Positions 1 through 7,721 of a DNA stretch of 64,000 bases are shown here, in pieces (within the stretch, counting starts at the first letter, position 1; every line of letters begins with the position of its first letter). Location of the stretch: assembly GCA_030248195.1 (NCBI GenBank), contig JASAND010016630.1, positions 62,001 through 126,000 on the forward strand, written 5' to 3'. The position numbers and the translations under genes were made by a program. The stretch is from Trissonchulus latispiculum. Lineage: Eukaryota; Nematoda; Enoplea; Enoplida; Ironidae. The notes under the pieces were generated by a model that ran no database searches, was not told the origin of the DNA, and was given only the letters and a program-made list of their open reading frames with translations.

Positions 1-65
1 CCCTCGGTATTGTTTCGATTTTGAGAGCGTCTTGATCCTCGATTGGGAGTCCGGTCTCGGTCCGG

Positions 66-1334
66 ATGCCGAGCGCCTGTGTCGGTTTTCATGGAAATCT
101 GGAGCGTTTGCTTCGTATCTGTCTACTCTTAGGACCTTTTTTTTATCTACCTACTAGAGAACTTGACTGGATTAATCAAACTGACAATCAAACAAGTGGT
201 TATGTTCTTGAAGTTGATCTAGAATATCCTCAACATCTCCACGATTCACACAATGATTATCCCTTAGCCCCCGAGAAGCTACAAATATCTGGGGAAATGT
301 TGAGCCCCTATGCACAATCTCTTTGTGAAGATCTTGGCACGACCCCATCAAAAGTTAAAAAGCTAGTCCCTAATCTTTGTCCCAAGGCTAATTACATTGT
401 TCATTACAGAAACCTCCGACTGTACCTTCAGCTGGGACTTAAGATCACTCACATTCATCGTGTCTTACGATTTGAGCAAAGAGCCTGGATGAAGCCTTAT
501 ATTATGTTTAACACTGAAAAGCGAAAAGCTGCTAAAAGCGATTTTGAAAAAGACTTATTTAAGTTGCTAAACAATGCCGTCTTCGGTAAAACAATGGAAA
601 ATGTACGAGCTTATCAATCTGTACAGCTTGTAACTACTGACCGTAAATTTGTAAAGTTGACTGCTAAACCCAGATTTAATCGCGCTGTAATTTTTACTGA
701 AGAATTAGTTGCTGTATCTATGAACCGAGTCTCTGTAAAGTTATGTAAACCAATTTATGTTGGCTTCAGTGTTCTTGATTTGTCTAAATATCTTATGTAT
801 GATTTTCATTATAACTACATTGTAACTAAGTATGGTGAAAATGCTAAACTATTATTTACAGATACTGATTCTTTATGCTACTATATCCATTCTGAAAATG
901 TATACAAAGACATGTACAGTGATATTTCTTTATTTGATACAAGTGACTATCCATCGTCTCATTTTCTTCATTCTACCCAAAACAAAAAGGTTTTAGGTAA
1001 AATGAAAGATGAGACGGCTGGTAGTCCGATAAGTGAATTTTGTGGCCTACGTGCCAAAATGTATAGTTTTGTATGTGAAGGTATTGATAAAAAACGTGCT
1101 AAAGGCATAAAAAAGAATGTTGTAAAGAAATGTATTGCCCATGCTGATTATGTAAATACTTTGCAACAACGCACTTTTATGTATCATAATATGAATTTGA
1201 TTAGAAGTAATTTACATCAATTGTATAGTGTACATTTGAACAAAACTAGTTTGTCCTGTTACGATGATAAGCGTTACTTACTTGACGATGGTGTATCTAG
1301 CTATGCTTATGGTCATTATAAAATAAACTATTAA
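66..1334 (+). CDS. Protein-primed DNA polymerase B, 5'-truncated
   Basis: This is the C-terminal part of a Polinton family B DNA polymerase, which would replicate the element from a terminal protein. Family-like sequence starts near residue 30 and runs to the end. Around residues 155-180 is the motif B region (KLLNNAVFGKTMEN), and near residue 268 the motif C catalytic aspartates in FTDTDSL. The exonuclease domain and palm motif A region expected upstream are missing: the frame has a stop near base 33, and bases 1 to about 140 do not read as polymerase in any frame. The gene is therefore broken by a junction near the window start, or its 5' part was displaced. The given ATG is only the first in frame and is not credible as a true start. 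The stop at 1,332-1,334 lies 28 bases before the integrase ATG. Confidence 0.85.
   Translation: MPSACVGFHGNLERLLRICLLLGPFFYLPTRELDWINQTDNQTSGYVLEVDLEYPQHLHDSHNDYPLAPEKLQISGEMLSPYAQSLCEDLGTTPSKVKKLVPNLCPKANYIVHYRNLRLYLQLGLKITHIHRVLRFEQRAWMKPYIMFNTEKRKAAKSDFEKDLFKLLNNAVFGKTMENVRAYQSVQLVTTDRKFVKLTAKPRFNRAVIFTEELVAVSMNRVSVKLCKPIYVGFSVLDLSKYLMYDFHYNYIVTKYGENAKLLFTDTDSLCYYIHSENVYKDMYSDISLFDTSDYPSSHFLHSTQNKKVLGKMKDETAGSPISEFCGLRAKMYSFVCEGIDKKRAKGIKKNVVKKCIAHADYVNTLQQRTFMYHNMNLIRSNLHQLYSVHLNKTSLSCYDDKRYLLDDGVSSYAYGHYKINY
1317..1324 (+). promoter_or_regulatory. TATA-like motif before integrase
   Basis: TATAAAAT inside the last codons of the polymerase gene, 46 bases before the integrase ATG. The spacing is longer than for the other Polinton genes, so this is a weaker case. 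Confidence 0.35.
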
Positions 1335-1362
1335 AGACTTTCATTTTGTAAGTTACGCAAGT

Positions 1363-2403
1363 ATGGATAAAATCTACTATAGCTTGAAGGATCCAGGATC
1401 GCTAAGTAGCGTAGAAAAGCTTTATAATGCTGCAAAAGCGGCAAGATTAAATGTCAGTAGAAAGGATGTTAAAGAATGGCTTCAAAGTCAAGAAGCTTAT
1501 ACACTGCACAAGCAGCGTAAACTAAAATTTAAACGTCGCAGAATAATTACTAAAGGAATAGATGATCTATGGCAAATGGATCTTGCTGATATGACTAATG
1601 TTACTAAGGCAAACGATGGCTTCAAATTTATTTTGATTGTTATAGATACATTTAGTAAATTTTTGTGGGCAATCCCTGTAAAGGATAAAAAGCCAGAAAC
1701 AATTATAGCTGCAGTTTCCTCAATTCAACGAACACCTAAAAATTTAATGACTGATAAAGGTGGTGAGTTTTTGAATTCAAAATTTAAAACTTATTGTGCT
1801 GATAGAGGAATAAACTATTACACAAGTCAAAACCCAGATACAAAGGCAGCTATTGCCGAGAGAGTTATTAGAACCCTAAAAGGGAAAATTTATAAATATT
1901 TTACACATTCAAATTCTTGGCGTTATATCGAAGTATTGCAAGGTCTCGTAACGTCATACAATAATTCAAAACATCGAAGCATAGGAATGGCACCAGTTGC
2001 GGTTAATGAGATGAACGAAAATGAAGTTAGAACAAAATTATTTCCTCCAAAAGATCGTACAGTACAGTATAAATTTAAGCTAGGAGATTTAGTTAGGATT
2101 ACGAAGGAGCGAGGGGTTTTTCAAAAAGGTTACTTACCGCTGTGGACGAGGGAAATTTTTAGCATAACTGCACAAATTCCTAGTGACCCAGTTGTTTACA
2201 AAATAACGGATGCTAACGGTGAAGAAATTGTTGGAACGTTTTATGAACCTGAACTACAGAAAATTGTGCAAACTGATAATGTTTATAAAGTTGAAAAGGT
2301 TTTAAAAAAGCGAAAATTTAGTGGTAAAGTGCAGTATCTTGTCAAATGGTTAGGGTATCCACCATCAATGAACTCTTGGATTGATGAAGATGATATTGTG
2401 TAA
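1363..2403 (+). CDS. Polinton integrase (rve) with C-terminal chromodomain
   Basis: A retrovirus-like integrase that would join the excised or replicated element to host DNA. The 346 residues start with a probable zinc/HTH region (1-60), followed by the DDE core: D73 in WQMDL, D131 in MTDKGGEF and E166 in AIAERVIR. D131 and E166 are separated by 34 residues, matching the D,D-35-E pattern. Residues about 235-285 form the C-terminal SH3-like region (FKLGDLVRI). Residues about 308-346 are a chromodomain (YKVEKVLKKRK, then YLVKWLGYPPSMNSWI), with the aromatic residues expected to bind methylated histone tails. The length is normal for the family, all catalytic residues are present, and the gene appears intact. 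Confidence 0.95.
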   Translation: MDKIYYSLKDPGSLSSVEKLYNAAKAARLNVSRKDVKEWLQSQEAYTLHKQRKLKFKRRRIITKGIDDLWQMDLADMTNVTKANDGFKFILIVIDTFSKFLWAIPVKDKKPETIIAAVSSIQRTPKNLMTDKGGEFLNSKFKTYCADRGINYYTSQNPDTKAAIAERVIRTLKGKIYKYFTHSNSWRYIEVLQGLVTSYNNSKHRSIGMAPVAVNEMNENEVRTKLFPPKDRTVQYKFKLGDLVRITKERGVFQKGYLPLWTREIFSITAQIPSDPVVYKITDANGEEIVGTFYEPELQKIVQTDNVYKVEKVLKKRKFSGKVQYLVKWLGYPPSMNSWIDEDDIV

Positions 2404-2581
2404 CTTGAATTAACCTGCTTTACAACTTTAATTACAACTATTTACATACACCAGGAGTATCAACATACAATTATAATTACAATTGCTTACAACAAGAATA
2501 TCAACAAATATACAGCAAGAATATCAGCAAACGGAATGTAGACAAATATGTAAGAATGTCGACAACCCATCATAGTCCAAA

Positions 2582-2980
2582 TCATTTCTTGTAGCAATCC
2601 CAGGAGCGAGCAAGAGTTAACAAGAAATGACCAGCTTCTTTCTGTAGAAGATGTGGTGGTAAATCACCTTCATAGTCTAGCATAAGTTTTAGATTACTCA
2701 TCATCTCCTCAAACGATAAGTGCCGCACTTTTAGATGAGAATATTTGAAGAATTTATTTTCTGGTACAAATGGGATAGGAGGATATTCATATTGCCATAG
2801 TCCAACTAAGTAGTCGTCATTCAAAATGGCTAATATTGGGGTTCCGAATGAATCAGCATAGTCAAAGTCAGCTTGATCAGCATCTTCAATTGCGGCTTCT
2901 TGTGTTGTAAACTCTGATTCACCGTGCACAAACAGCTCAACTTCATCACAGTTTATGCCAAACCAGTACCACGAAAACAT
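2582..2980 (-). CDS. Unrecognised acidic Polinton protein
   Basis: A 132-residue acidic protein and the only gene on the minus strand of the element. I do not recognise the family. It begins MFSWYWFGI and is rich in Asp, Glu and aromatic residues, with an acidic middle (EDADQADFDYAD). There is no signal peptide or membrane segment. The ATG at 2,980 is preceded by about 400 bases that also hold the start of the divergent ATPase gene, so 2,981-3,407 is a likely shared control region. TATATAA-like sequence occurs near 3,042-3,050 on the minus strand, about 65 bases upstream. The intact frame inside a compact element supports a real gene. Confidence 0.55.
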   Translation of the reverse strand: MFSWYWFGINCDEVELFVHGESEFTTQEAAIEDADQADFDYADSFGTPILAILNDDYLVGLWQYEYPPIPFVPENKFFKYSHLKVRHLSFEEMMSNLKLMLDYEGDLPPHLLQKEAGHFLLTLARSWDCYKK

Positions 2981-3127
2981 GGTAACCGACCGTTCTCGAC
3001 AGTCAGGAACAAAACTGACAGTCCTGGCGAAATTTCTCTCATTATATAGTCTTATGATTAGCTAATAATGCGTCAGTTTTGATAATACTGCTCGACACTA
3101 TATAGATAACATATATATATACGCATA

Positions 3128-3365
3128 TAGATAGATTGATGGATAGATAGATAGATAGATGACGGCTTACGGCTGACGGCTGACGGTTGACGGCTGAGGG
3201 CTGACGGCTTACGGTTGACAGCTGACGGTTTACGGCTGACGGCTGACGGTTGACGGTTGAGGGCTGACGGCTTACGGTTGACGGCTGACGGTTTACGGCT
3301 GACGGCTTACGGCTGACGGCTTACGGCTGACGGCTTACGGCTGACGGCTTACGGCTTTACGGCTT
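3128..3365. repeat. GATA microsatellite followed by heptamer array
   Basis: Bases 3,128-3,160 are an imperfect tetranucleotide GATA run. Bases 3,161-3,365 hold about 29 tandem copies of a 7-base unit, KACGGYT (GACGGCT, TACGGCT, GACGGTT and variants). The array fills the gap between the divergent minus-strand gene and the ATPase and stops just before the ATPase TATA motif. Confidence 0.9.
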
Positions 3366-3371
3366 GAAAAG

Positions 3372-3379
3372 TATAAAAG
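3372..3379 (+). promoter_or_regulatory. TATAAAAG box of the packaging ATPase gene
   Basis: TATAAAAG lies 36 bases before the ATPase ATG at 3,408, directly after the heptamer array. The same motif and spacing recur before other genes of the element. Confidence 0.65.
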
Positions 3380-3407
3380 TAGTAACAGAATAATTGAGAC
3401 ACTCATC

Positions 3408-4091
3408 ATGTATAAGTGCAATAAGTGCAATACAGAATTCAAGCATCGACAAAGCTTGCATAGACATCAAAAGTCACATGATCTGAAGGAGCCAATTTTT
3501 AAATTTTATGCACCTTTTACAATGATTATTAGTGGAATGACTGGTTCGGGTAAAACAAAATGGGCTATTGATTTGATCAAAAGCAAGCTGATAGATCCAA
3601 TGCCATCAAACATAATGCTATGTTACAGCATGCTTCAAGAAATTTACAAAGATATACCAGCTACCTTGCATGAAGGATTCCCCGACGAGTTACCTGAAAA
3701 AGATACTTTGCTTATACTGGATGACCTGATGACCGAGGTAAATGATAAACAAATTACTCAGCTGTTTACTAAAATGAGGCATGTAAACATAAGCACTATC
3801 TTTATTGTCCAGAACCTGTACTTTGAATCAAAATATATGCGCACAGTAACACGTAATGCACAGTATATCGTTCTGTTTCCCAACTATCGAGATGTTTCAA
3901 TGATTGCGACAATTGGTAGACAAATGTTTCCAAGGAAGAAAGATTTTCTCCCGGAAGCCTTCGAAATGGCAACAAAAGAATCATTTGGATACTTGGTGCT
4001 AAATTTGAAACCTGGTAGTGATCCAAAATTAAGGGTGCTTAGCGGCATTTTTTCAGATGAAAAACCATATGCTTACCTACCAAGAATATAA
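3408..4091 (+). CDS. Genome-packaging ATPase (FtsK/HerA, A32-like) with C2H2 finger
   Basis: The motor expected to pump element DNA into capsids. Residues 4-24 form a textbook C2H2 zinc finger (C4-x2-C7-x12-H20-x3-H24, with the hydrophobic F and L in place). The ATPase core follows directly: Walker A GMTGSGKT at 43-50, Walker B LLILDDL with the acidic pair at 105-106, and a sensor-type strand ending in Gln/Asn (IFIVQNLYF). It is 227 residues long, near normal for Polinton ATPases. The fused finger could bind DNA to target the packaging substrate (inference). The stop codon is embedded in the TATAAAAG of the next gene. Confidence 0.9.
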   Translation: MYKCNKCNTEFKHRQSLHRHQKSHDLKEPIFKFYAPFTMIISGMTGSGKTKWAIDLIKSKLIDPMPSNIMLCYSMLQEIYKDIPATLHEGFPDELPEKDTLLILDDLMTEVNDKQITQLFTKMRHVNISTIFIVQNLYFESKYMRTVTRNAQYIVLFPNYRDVSMIATIGRQMFPRKKDFLPEAFEMATKESFGYLVLNLKPGSDPKLRVLSGIFSDEKPYAYLPRI

Positions 4092-4094
4092 AAG
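4087..4094 (+). promoter_or_regulatory. TATAAAAG box overlapping the ATPase stop codon
   Basis: TATAAAAG includes the TAA stop of the ATPase gene and lies 35 bases before the next ATG at 4,122. Confidence 0.65.
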
Positions 4095-4121
4095 GTCAAG
4101 GTTTTTAATTGAAAACAAAAG

Positions 4122-4424
4122 ATGGCTCAAAAATATATACATACCTTAATATTTCTGAAATCAGCACCACAAGCAGTTGTAAATGCAACTGTGTCATCTT
4201 GCAGTAAAGATCTAATCAATGCTTTCGCAGAAATTGCATTTAATGCATTGTATGGTGATTTTGCATTCAGCCCATCGGATATATCTAAGCTGAGAAAATT
4301 TAAAAAGGATATTCTCGTTCTGGCTGATAAGAAAGTATCAATTGCTACTAAACAGAGAATCCTTAAAAGGAATCAATTATTACATACATTGCTTGAAGTT
4401 ATGCTAAAATGGCTAAACGATTAG
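4122..4424 (+). CDS. Small conserved Polinton-type protein, function unknown
   Basis: 100 residues, Lys-rich in the second half (KLRKFKKDILVLADKKVSI) and probably all helical. Its pattern resembles a family of short proteins I associate with invertebrate Polintons, encoded next to the capsid genes, but no function is established to my knowledge. The last 16 bases overlap the start of the following gene. It is expressed in the same direction as the packaging and capsid genes, so a structural or assembly role is plausible but only inferred. Confidence 0.65.
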   Translation: MAQKYIHTLIFLKSAPQAVVNATVSSCSKDLINAFAEIAFNALYGDFAFSPSDISKLRKFKKDILVLADKKVSIATKQRILKRNQLLHTLLEVMLKWLND

Positions 4425-4789
4425 CTCTTGCTCCTTCCTCTCCAGTAAAGACCGCACCAGCAGTGATTCAACCTGTTGTGAAGTTGGTTGAGGATGAAAA
4501 ACCTAACTTAGTCCCACTTTTTCCTAAACATTTACGCAATAAAGCGTCTCTGCTCCTACAGCATGTTAATGTATCGACCGATAGCATCGGTAGAGTTATT
4601 TATCCTGACAACACAGTTGGTTCAAATTTGTATGACTTGGTGAGATATTTTATAACACCTGCTAAATTTAGTCCACAGCGACCTCTAGATGCTCCCAAGT
4701 TTGAACAGTTTTTAGAATCTGTACCCAAAGCAGCTTTGGGTGTAGGTCGTGCTTCTGAACCGATCAAGTGGTTAAAATATGAAACCTAG
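4409..4789 (+). CDS. Polinton-associated protein, function unknown
   Basis: 126 residues. A Pro/Val-rich N-terminal stretch (1-35) is followed by a compact region, LVPLFPKHLRNKASLLLQHV, and then a segment with conserved Gly/Ser (TVGSNLYDLV). The layout resembles another small protein family that accompanies the preceding gene in invertebrate Polintons (recalled, not searched). The ATG overlaps the previous gene by 16 bases, so the two are probably read from one transcript. There is no catalytic motif or membrane segment. Confidence 0.6.
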   Translation: MAKRLALAPSSPVKTAPAVIQPVVKLVEDEKPNLVPLFPKHLRNKASLLLQHVNVSTDSIGRVIYPDNTVGSNLYDLVRYFITPAKFSPQRPLDAPKFEQFLESVPKAALGVGRASEPIKWLKYET

Positions 4790-4860
4790 CACACTGATGC
4801 AGCAACAGGAAAACTTAAGTTTTCGTTTTGTGCAGTAAATTAGTTTTGTTGAAATCAAAA

Positions 4861-5379
4861 ATGCCTACCTATTATTGTCTTACCTTGGATAGTCAACCAA
4901 TGGTTGTGTTTCATTCTGGTTGGTCACCGTTTAGTAATTTCCATATTTCTCATTTCACATTAAGTGGTATAGAATACAACTGTGTTGAACAATACTATCA
5001 AAGCGAGAAGGCCAAGTTCTTTAGTGATTTGTATACCTATCGCGAGATTATCAAAGCCAAGTCTCCTCGTCTTCATAAACAACTTGCCAAGAGAATAAAG
5101 AATTTTGATAAAGATAAGTGGATGGCTGTTGCTGAAGATGTCATGCTCACTGGACTTCGAGCAAAGTTTGCTCAAAGTGAACGATTACGGGATCTTTTAA
5201 TAGAGACTACAGATTGTATCATTGCCGAAGCCTCCAAATACGATAAGTACTGGGCTATAGGACTAGACATTAATGACGAAAGGGTTATAAATATAAATGA
5301 CTGGCCTGGAGAAAATGTTCTTGGTCAATTATTAACACGCATTAGAAATGAATATTGTCAATTTAATTGTTACAACTGA
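4861..5379 (+). CDS. NADAR-domain protein (YbiA-like N-glycosidase fold)
   Basis: A complete single-domain NADAR protein of 172 residues. The ATG at 4,861 is the first that fits the fold; an upstream TTG adds nothing family-like. Visible hallmarks are SPFSNFH at 22-28, VEQYYQSEKAKFF at 42-54, YDKYWAIGL near 126-134 and WPGENVLGQLLTRIR near 149-163. Known members act on NAD-, ADP-ribose- or riboflavin-linked N-glycosidic bonds; bacterial YbiA and DarT-linked NADARs are the characterised cases. The substrate here is unknown. The last 32 bases overlap the TBP gene, so the two are probably co-expressed. No TATA motif stands before it. Two further NADAR genes occur in other elements of this window. 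Confidence 0.92.
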   Translation: MPTYYCLTLDSQPMVVFHSGWSPFSNFHISHFTLSGIEYNCVEQYYQSEKAKFFSDLYTYREIIKAKSPRLHKQLAKRIKNFDKDKWMAVAEDVMLTGLRAKFAQSERLRDLLIETTDCIIAEASKYDKYWAIGLDINDERVININDWPGENVLGQLLTRIRNEYCQFNCYN

Positions 5380-5863
5380 CTTCAAATGTAATATAGATTT
5401 GTATAGTTTACCTAATGTAAAATATAATCCAAAACGTTTTAGTGCTGCTACATTGAAATTGTCCTGCACTTGTCAAATATTTTGCAATGGTCGTATTGTA
5501 TGTCTTGGTGCTAAACATGTTAATAAAGCATATGAAACTCTTAAAGAGTGTGCTGAATTTTTGATTAGGCTAGGATATATTGTGCAACCATGGGAGATGA
5601 AAATACAAAATATTGTAGGTACTTGTGATATAGGGAGAAAGCTCGACTTGTCTTGGATTTTTAATTACTTGAAACATGGATATGCTCTCAATTTCACAAC
5701 CGAAATGTTTCCAGCAATTACTTTAGAATTGAAGACTGGTAGCACTGTCTTAATTTTCTATACTGGAAAATGTGTGATCACTGGAACTAAAACACTAGAG
5801 CAATTACATTGCTCATACAAAGAATTAGTAAAAGTTATAAAAGCGAGTAATGTATTTGTTTAA
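5348..5863 (+). CDS. TATA-box-binding protein (TBP) homologue
   Basis: 171 residues made of the two pseudo-symmetric TBP repeats and almost nothing else. Repeat 1 (about 2-77) shows YNPKRFSAATLKL and then QIFCNGRIVCLGAK. Repeat 2 (about 85-166) shows KIQNIVGTCDI, EMFPAITLEL and LIFYTGKCVITGTK. In the TBP family these strands form the saddle that grips the TATA minor groove; phenylalanines are present at R-F31, I-F45, F121 and I-F137, close to the intercalating positions. The N-terminal tail of cellular TBPs is absent. The start overlaps the NADAR gene by 32 bases. It may direct transcription from the element's own TATA motifs (inference). Cellular TBP gene capture is the probable origin. Confidence 0.92.
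   Translation: MNIVNLIVTTDFKCNIDLYSLPNVKYNPKRFSAATLKLSCTCQIFCNGRIVCLGAKHVNKAYETLKECAEFLIRLGYIVQPWEMKIQNIVGTCDIGRKLDLSWIFNYLKHGYALNFTTEMFPAITLELKTGSTVLIFYTGKCVITGTKTLEQLHCSYKELVKVIKASNVFV
5836..5843 (+). promoter_or_regulatory. TATAAAAG box of the penton-like gene
   Basis: TATAAAAG inside the 3' end of the TBP gene, 35 bases before the ATG at 5,871. Confidence 0.65.
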
Positions 5864-5870
5864 CTTAAAA

Positions 5871-6203
5871 ATGGAGTTTGTGACCATAGTGAAACCACTG
5901 AATAACATGAAAATTCAGCTTGCTACACCTGTCGAAGCAAGCCAAATAGCACTGCAGAGAGTCGTGCTGCCTACAGAAGAATGGACTATGATCCAGATAG
6001 AATATATTGAACCACAAATTTTCAATGGAAACTATGTCCCATTGCTATGTGTCGCTCGTTCAGAGTACCACCCCAGCACGCTAGTATATCATGCAACTCG
6101 TCAAAGCATAATAGATAAAATTGAGCTATCCATTTCAGACCTGCAAGGACAGCTCGTGACAAGCGACGAATTGGGGCTGGTGGAAGTTATTTTAAAAGCT
6201 TAA
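5871..6203 (+). CDS. Candidate minor capsid (penton-like jelly-roll) protein
   Basis: 110 residues from the ATG at 5,871, chosen because it follows a TATAAAAG at the usual spacing; an in-frame ATG lies 21 bases upstream at 5,850. The C-terminal third (YHATRQSIIDKIELSISDLQ and the strand after it) has the pattern of the last beta strands of Polinton penton-type minor capsid proteins, and it lies directly before the core and hexon genes. It is shorter than usual for that family, so it may be a reduced or partial jelly-roll. There is no membrane segment. Confidence 0.5.
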   Translation: MEFVTIVKPLNNMKIQLATPVEASQIALQRVVLPTEEWTMIQIEYIEPQIFNGNYVPLLCVARSEYHPSTLVYHATRQSIIDKIELSISDLQGQLVTSDELGLVEVILKA

Positions 6204-6206
6204 AAG
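6200..6206 (+). promoter_or_regulatory. TTAAAAG motif overlapping the penton-like stop
   Basis: TTAAAAG, a variant of the element's TATA motif, includes the stop codon of the preceding gene and lies 35 bases before the ATG at 6,235. Confidence 0.45.
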
Positions 6207-6234
6207 TGACAACATTATTGTTTCATAAACCAAA

Positions 6235-6393
6235 ATGTTTCCAATGAGGTTTAAGCAAATTAATCCTGATAGCAGAAACGTTGATGTTTCAGATAGTAAA
6301 ATCAAAAAACAGAAAAAGACAGCAAAGAAAAAATCAGCTTCAACAAAAAAGCTTAAAAGCCAGAAAAAGGGTGGGAGAAAAACAAATTTCTAA
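6235..6393 (+). CDS. Small basic core-type protein, 52 residues
   Basis: A short reading frame with an ATG 35 bases after a TTAAAAG motif. It encodes MFPMRFKQINPDSR and then a tail of mostly Lys, Ser, Gln and Arg ending GGRKTNF. Such charge fits a DNA-condensing virion core peptide like the small basic proteins of adenovirus-like genomes, but no sequence family can be proven at this length. Its stop overlaps the hexon start as TAATG, which indicates coupled translation and supports it being real. Confidence 0.65.
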   Translation: MFPMRFKQINPDSRNVDVSDSKIKKQKKTAKKKSASTKKLKSQKKGGRKTNF

Positions 6394-7688
6394 TGGCTAC
6401 ATGTGGAAATAAATTGCTTGAATGGAATGCTCCAGTTCCTGTTCATGAAGATATCGTAAGCTCACAGTTGGTTGAAGTCCCCTGCACTACAGCTCTCCCT
6501 CGCTCTGACCTTAACAACATCGAATTTAAAATAGACAAAACAGATGCATTCATAGATCCAACCTCTTGTTTTTTATTCATCAGAGCTCAAGTGCTGAAAA
6601 AAGATGGGACACAATTAGCAGAAACCGATAAAACTGGGCCAATCAATAACTTGGGATATTCTATGTGGTCGAGTGTAGACTGTCTCATTTCTGACCAATC
6701 TATAACATTGAAAAATCCGTATTATCCTTGGCTTTCGTACCTACTATGTTTAGTTAACTATACAAAACCGGAAAAAGATGCACTGCTGTGCGGGGCAATG
6801 TTTGAACAAGACTCTCCATTGTTTTTTGACATTAATTTGGATGAGGGTGCTCCCCCAATAGTCGTAAACGAAGGGTTGCAGAAGCGATACGATCGAATTG
6901 AAGGCTCTAAAGTTTTTACTTTATACACTAGGATATTTACTGATACAATTTTGATGCCAAAACTGCTACCTCCACAAACTGAAATTAGTTTCATCTTCAA
7001 ACGTTCTGAGCCAAATTTAATTTTCATTGGTAAAAAAGTTGAATGTATTTTAAAAATATCAGACGCTAAAATGTTCATATCTCGAATTAAGTTGAGTGAT
7101 CAAGCAATACAGGAACATAATAAAATTCTAAATTCAACAGGCTGCACATACCCAGCTCTTCGCTATGATACTAAATGTCGCACAATCTCTATTGGGGAAC
7201 AAAATCTGGATTGGGTACCTTATAGTGGTTCTCTTCCAAGGAGAGTTTACATTTTCATGGTGAAGCAAGCAGCGTATAATGGTTCTTTGCAGAATAATCC
7301 ATTTTACTTTTTGGATTTTGGTGCGCAAAACATCTATGTTTATAAAAACGAAATGCTTCTGCCACATTCAACTCCACTGCAAACTCTTGGAGAATACAAG
7401 TATCCAGATTTGTTTATGGAATTTCTTAGAGGACTAAACTATCATAACATGGATATAGGATTTAAATGGGATGACTACAGAGTGGGATTCTTCATTACAT
7501 GTGTTGATTTAACTCCTGACCATTCTGCTGATTGTAACTATATTAGCCCCGAGGAATATGGTACAATTAGAATTAAGATTGACTATAAAGAAGCACTGAG
7601 TGCATCAATTGTTGTTTTCTGTGTAGCTGAGTATAATGCTCTCATGAAACTTGACAAAAATAGGAACCCGTCCTGGGAAAAGGTATAA
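6393..7688 (+). CDS. Major capsid protein (hexon-like double jelly-roll)
   Basis: 431 residues, matching a Polinton capsid family seen in many invertebrate genomes. Marks are the N-terminal EFKIDKTDAFIDPTSCFLF strand pair, the GPINNLGYSMWSSVDCLIS segment near 85-105, YPWLSYLLCLVNY near 111-123, and the C-terminal FITCVDLTPDH and IVVFCVAEYNALMKLD strands. The protein should build the capsid shell. The ATG overlaps the stop of the basic peptide gene (TAATG), and the stop TAA lies inside a TATAAAAG that precedes the next gene. No breaks were seen. The assignment as hexon rests on family recall and genome position. Confidence 0.78.
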   Translation: MATCGNKLLEWNAPVPVHEDIVSSQLVEVPCTTALPRSDLNNIEFKIDKTDAFIDPTSCFLFIRAQVLKKDGTQLAETDKTGPINNLGYSMWSSVDCLISDQSITLKNPYYPWLSYLLCLVNYTKPEKDALLCGAMFEQDSPLFFDINLDEGAPPIVVNEGLQKRYDRIEGSKVFTLYTRIFTDTILMPKLLPPQTEISFIFKRSEPNLIFIGKKVECILKISDAKMFISRIKLSDQAIQEHNKILNSTGCTYPALRYDTKCRTISIGEQNLDWVPYSGSLPRRVYIFMVKQAAYNGSLQNNPFYFLDFGAQNIYVYKNEMLLPHSTPLQTLGEYKYPDLFMEFLRGLNYHNMDIGFKWDDYRVGFFITCVDLTPDHSADCNYISPEEYGTIRIKIDYKEALSASIVVFCVAEYNALMKLDKNRNPSWEKV

Positions 7689-7691
7689 AAG
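7684..7691 (+). promoter_or_regulatory. TATAAAAG box overlapping the capsid stop codon
   Basis: TATAAAAG includes the hexon stop codon and lies 38 bases before the ATG at 7,722. Confidence 0.65.
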
Positions 7692-7721
7692 TATGTTGAA
7701 TAATATATAGTCGAGTAAACA

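Noticed and set aside
3161..3365. Heptamer array considered as a telomeric repeat.
   Set aside because: The unit is mixed (KACGGYT), the array is short and internal, and it is not a known animal telomere repeat.
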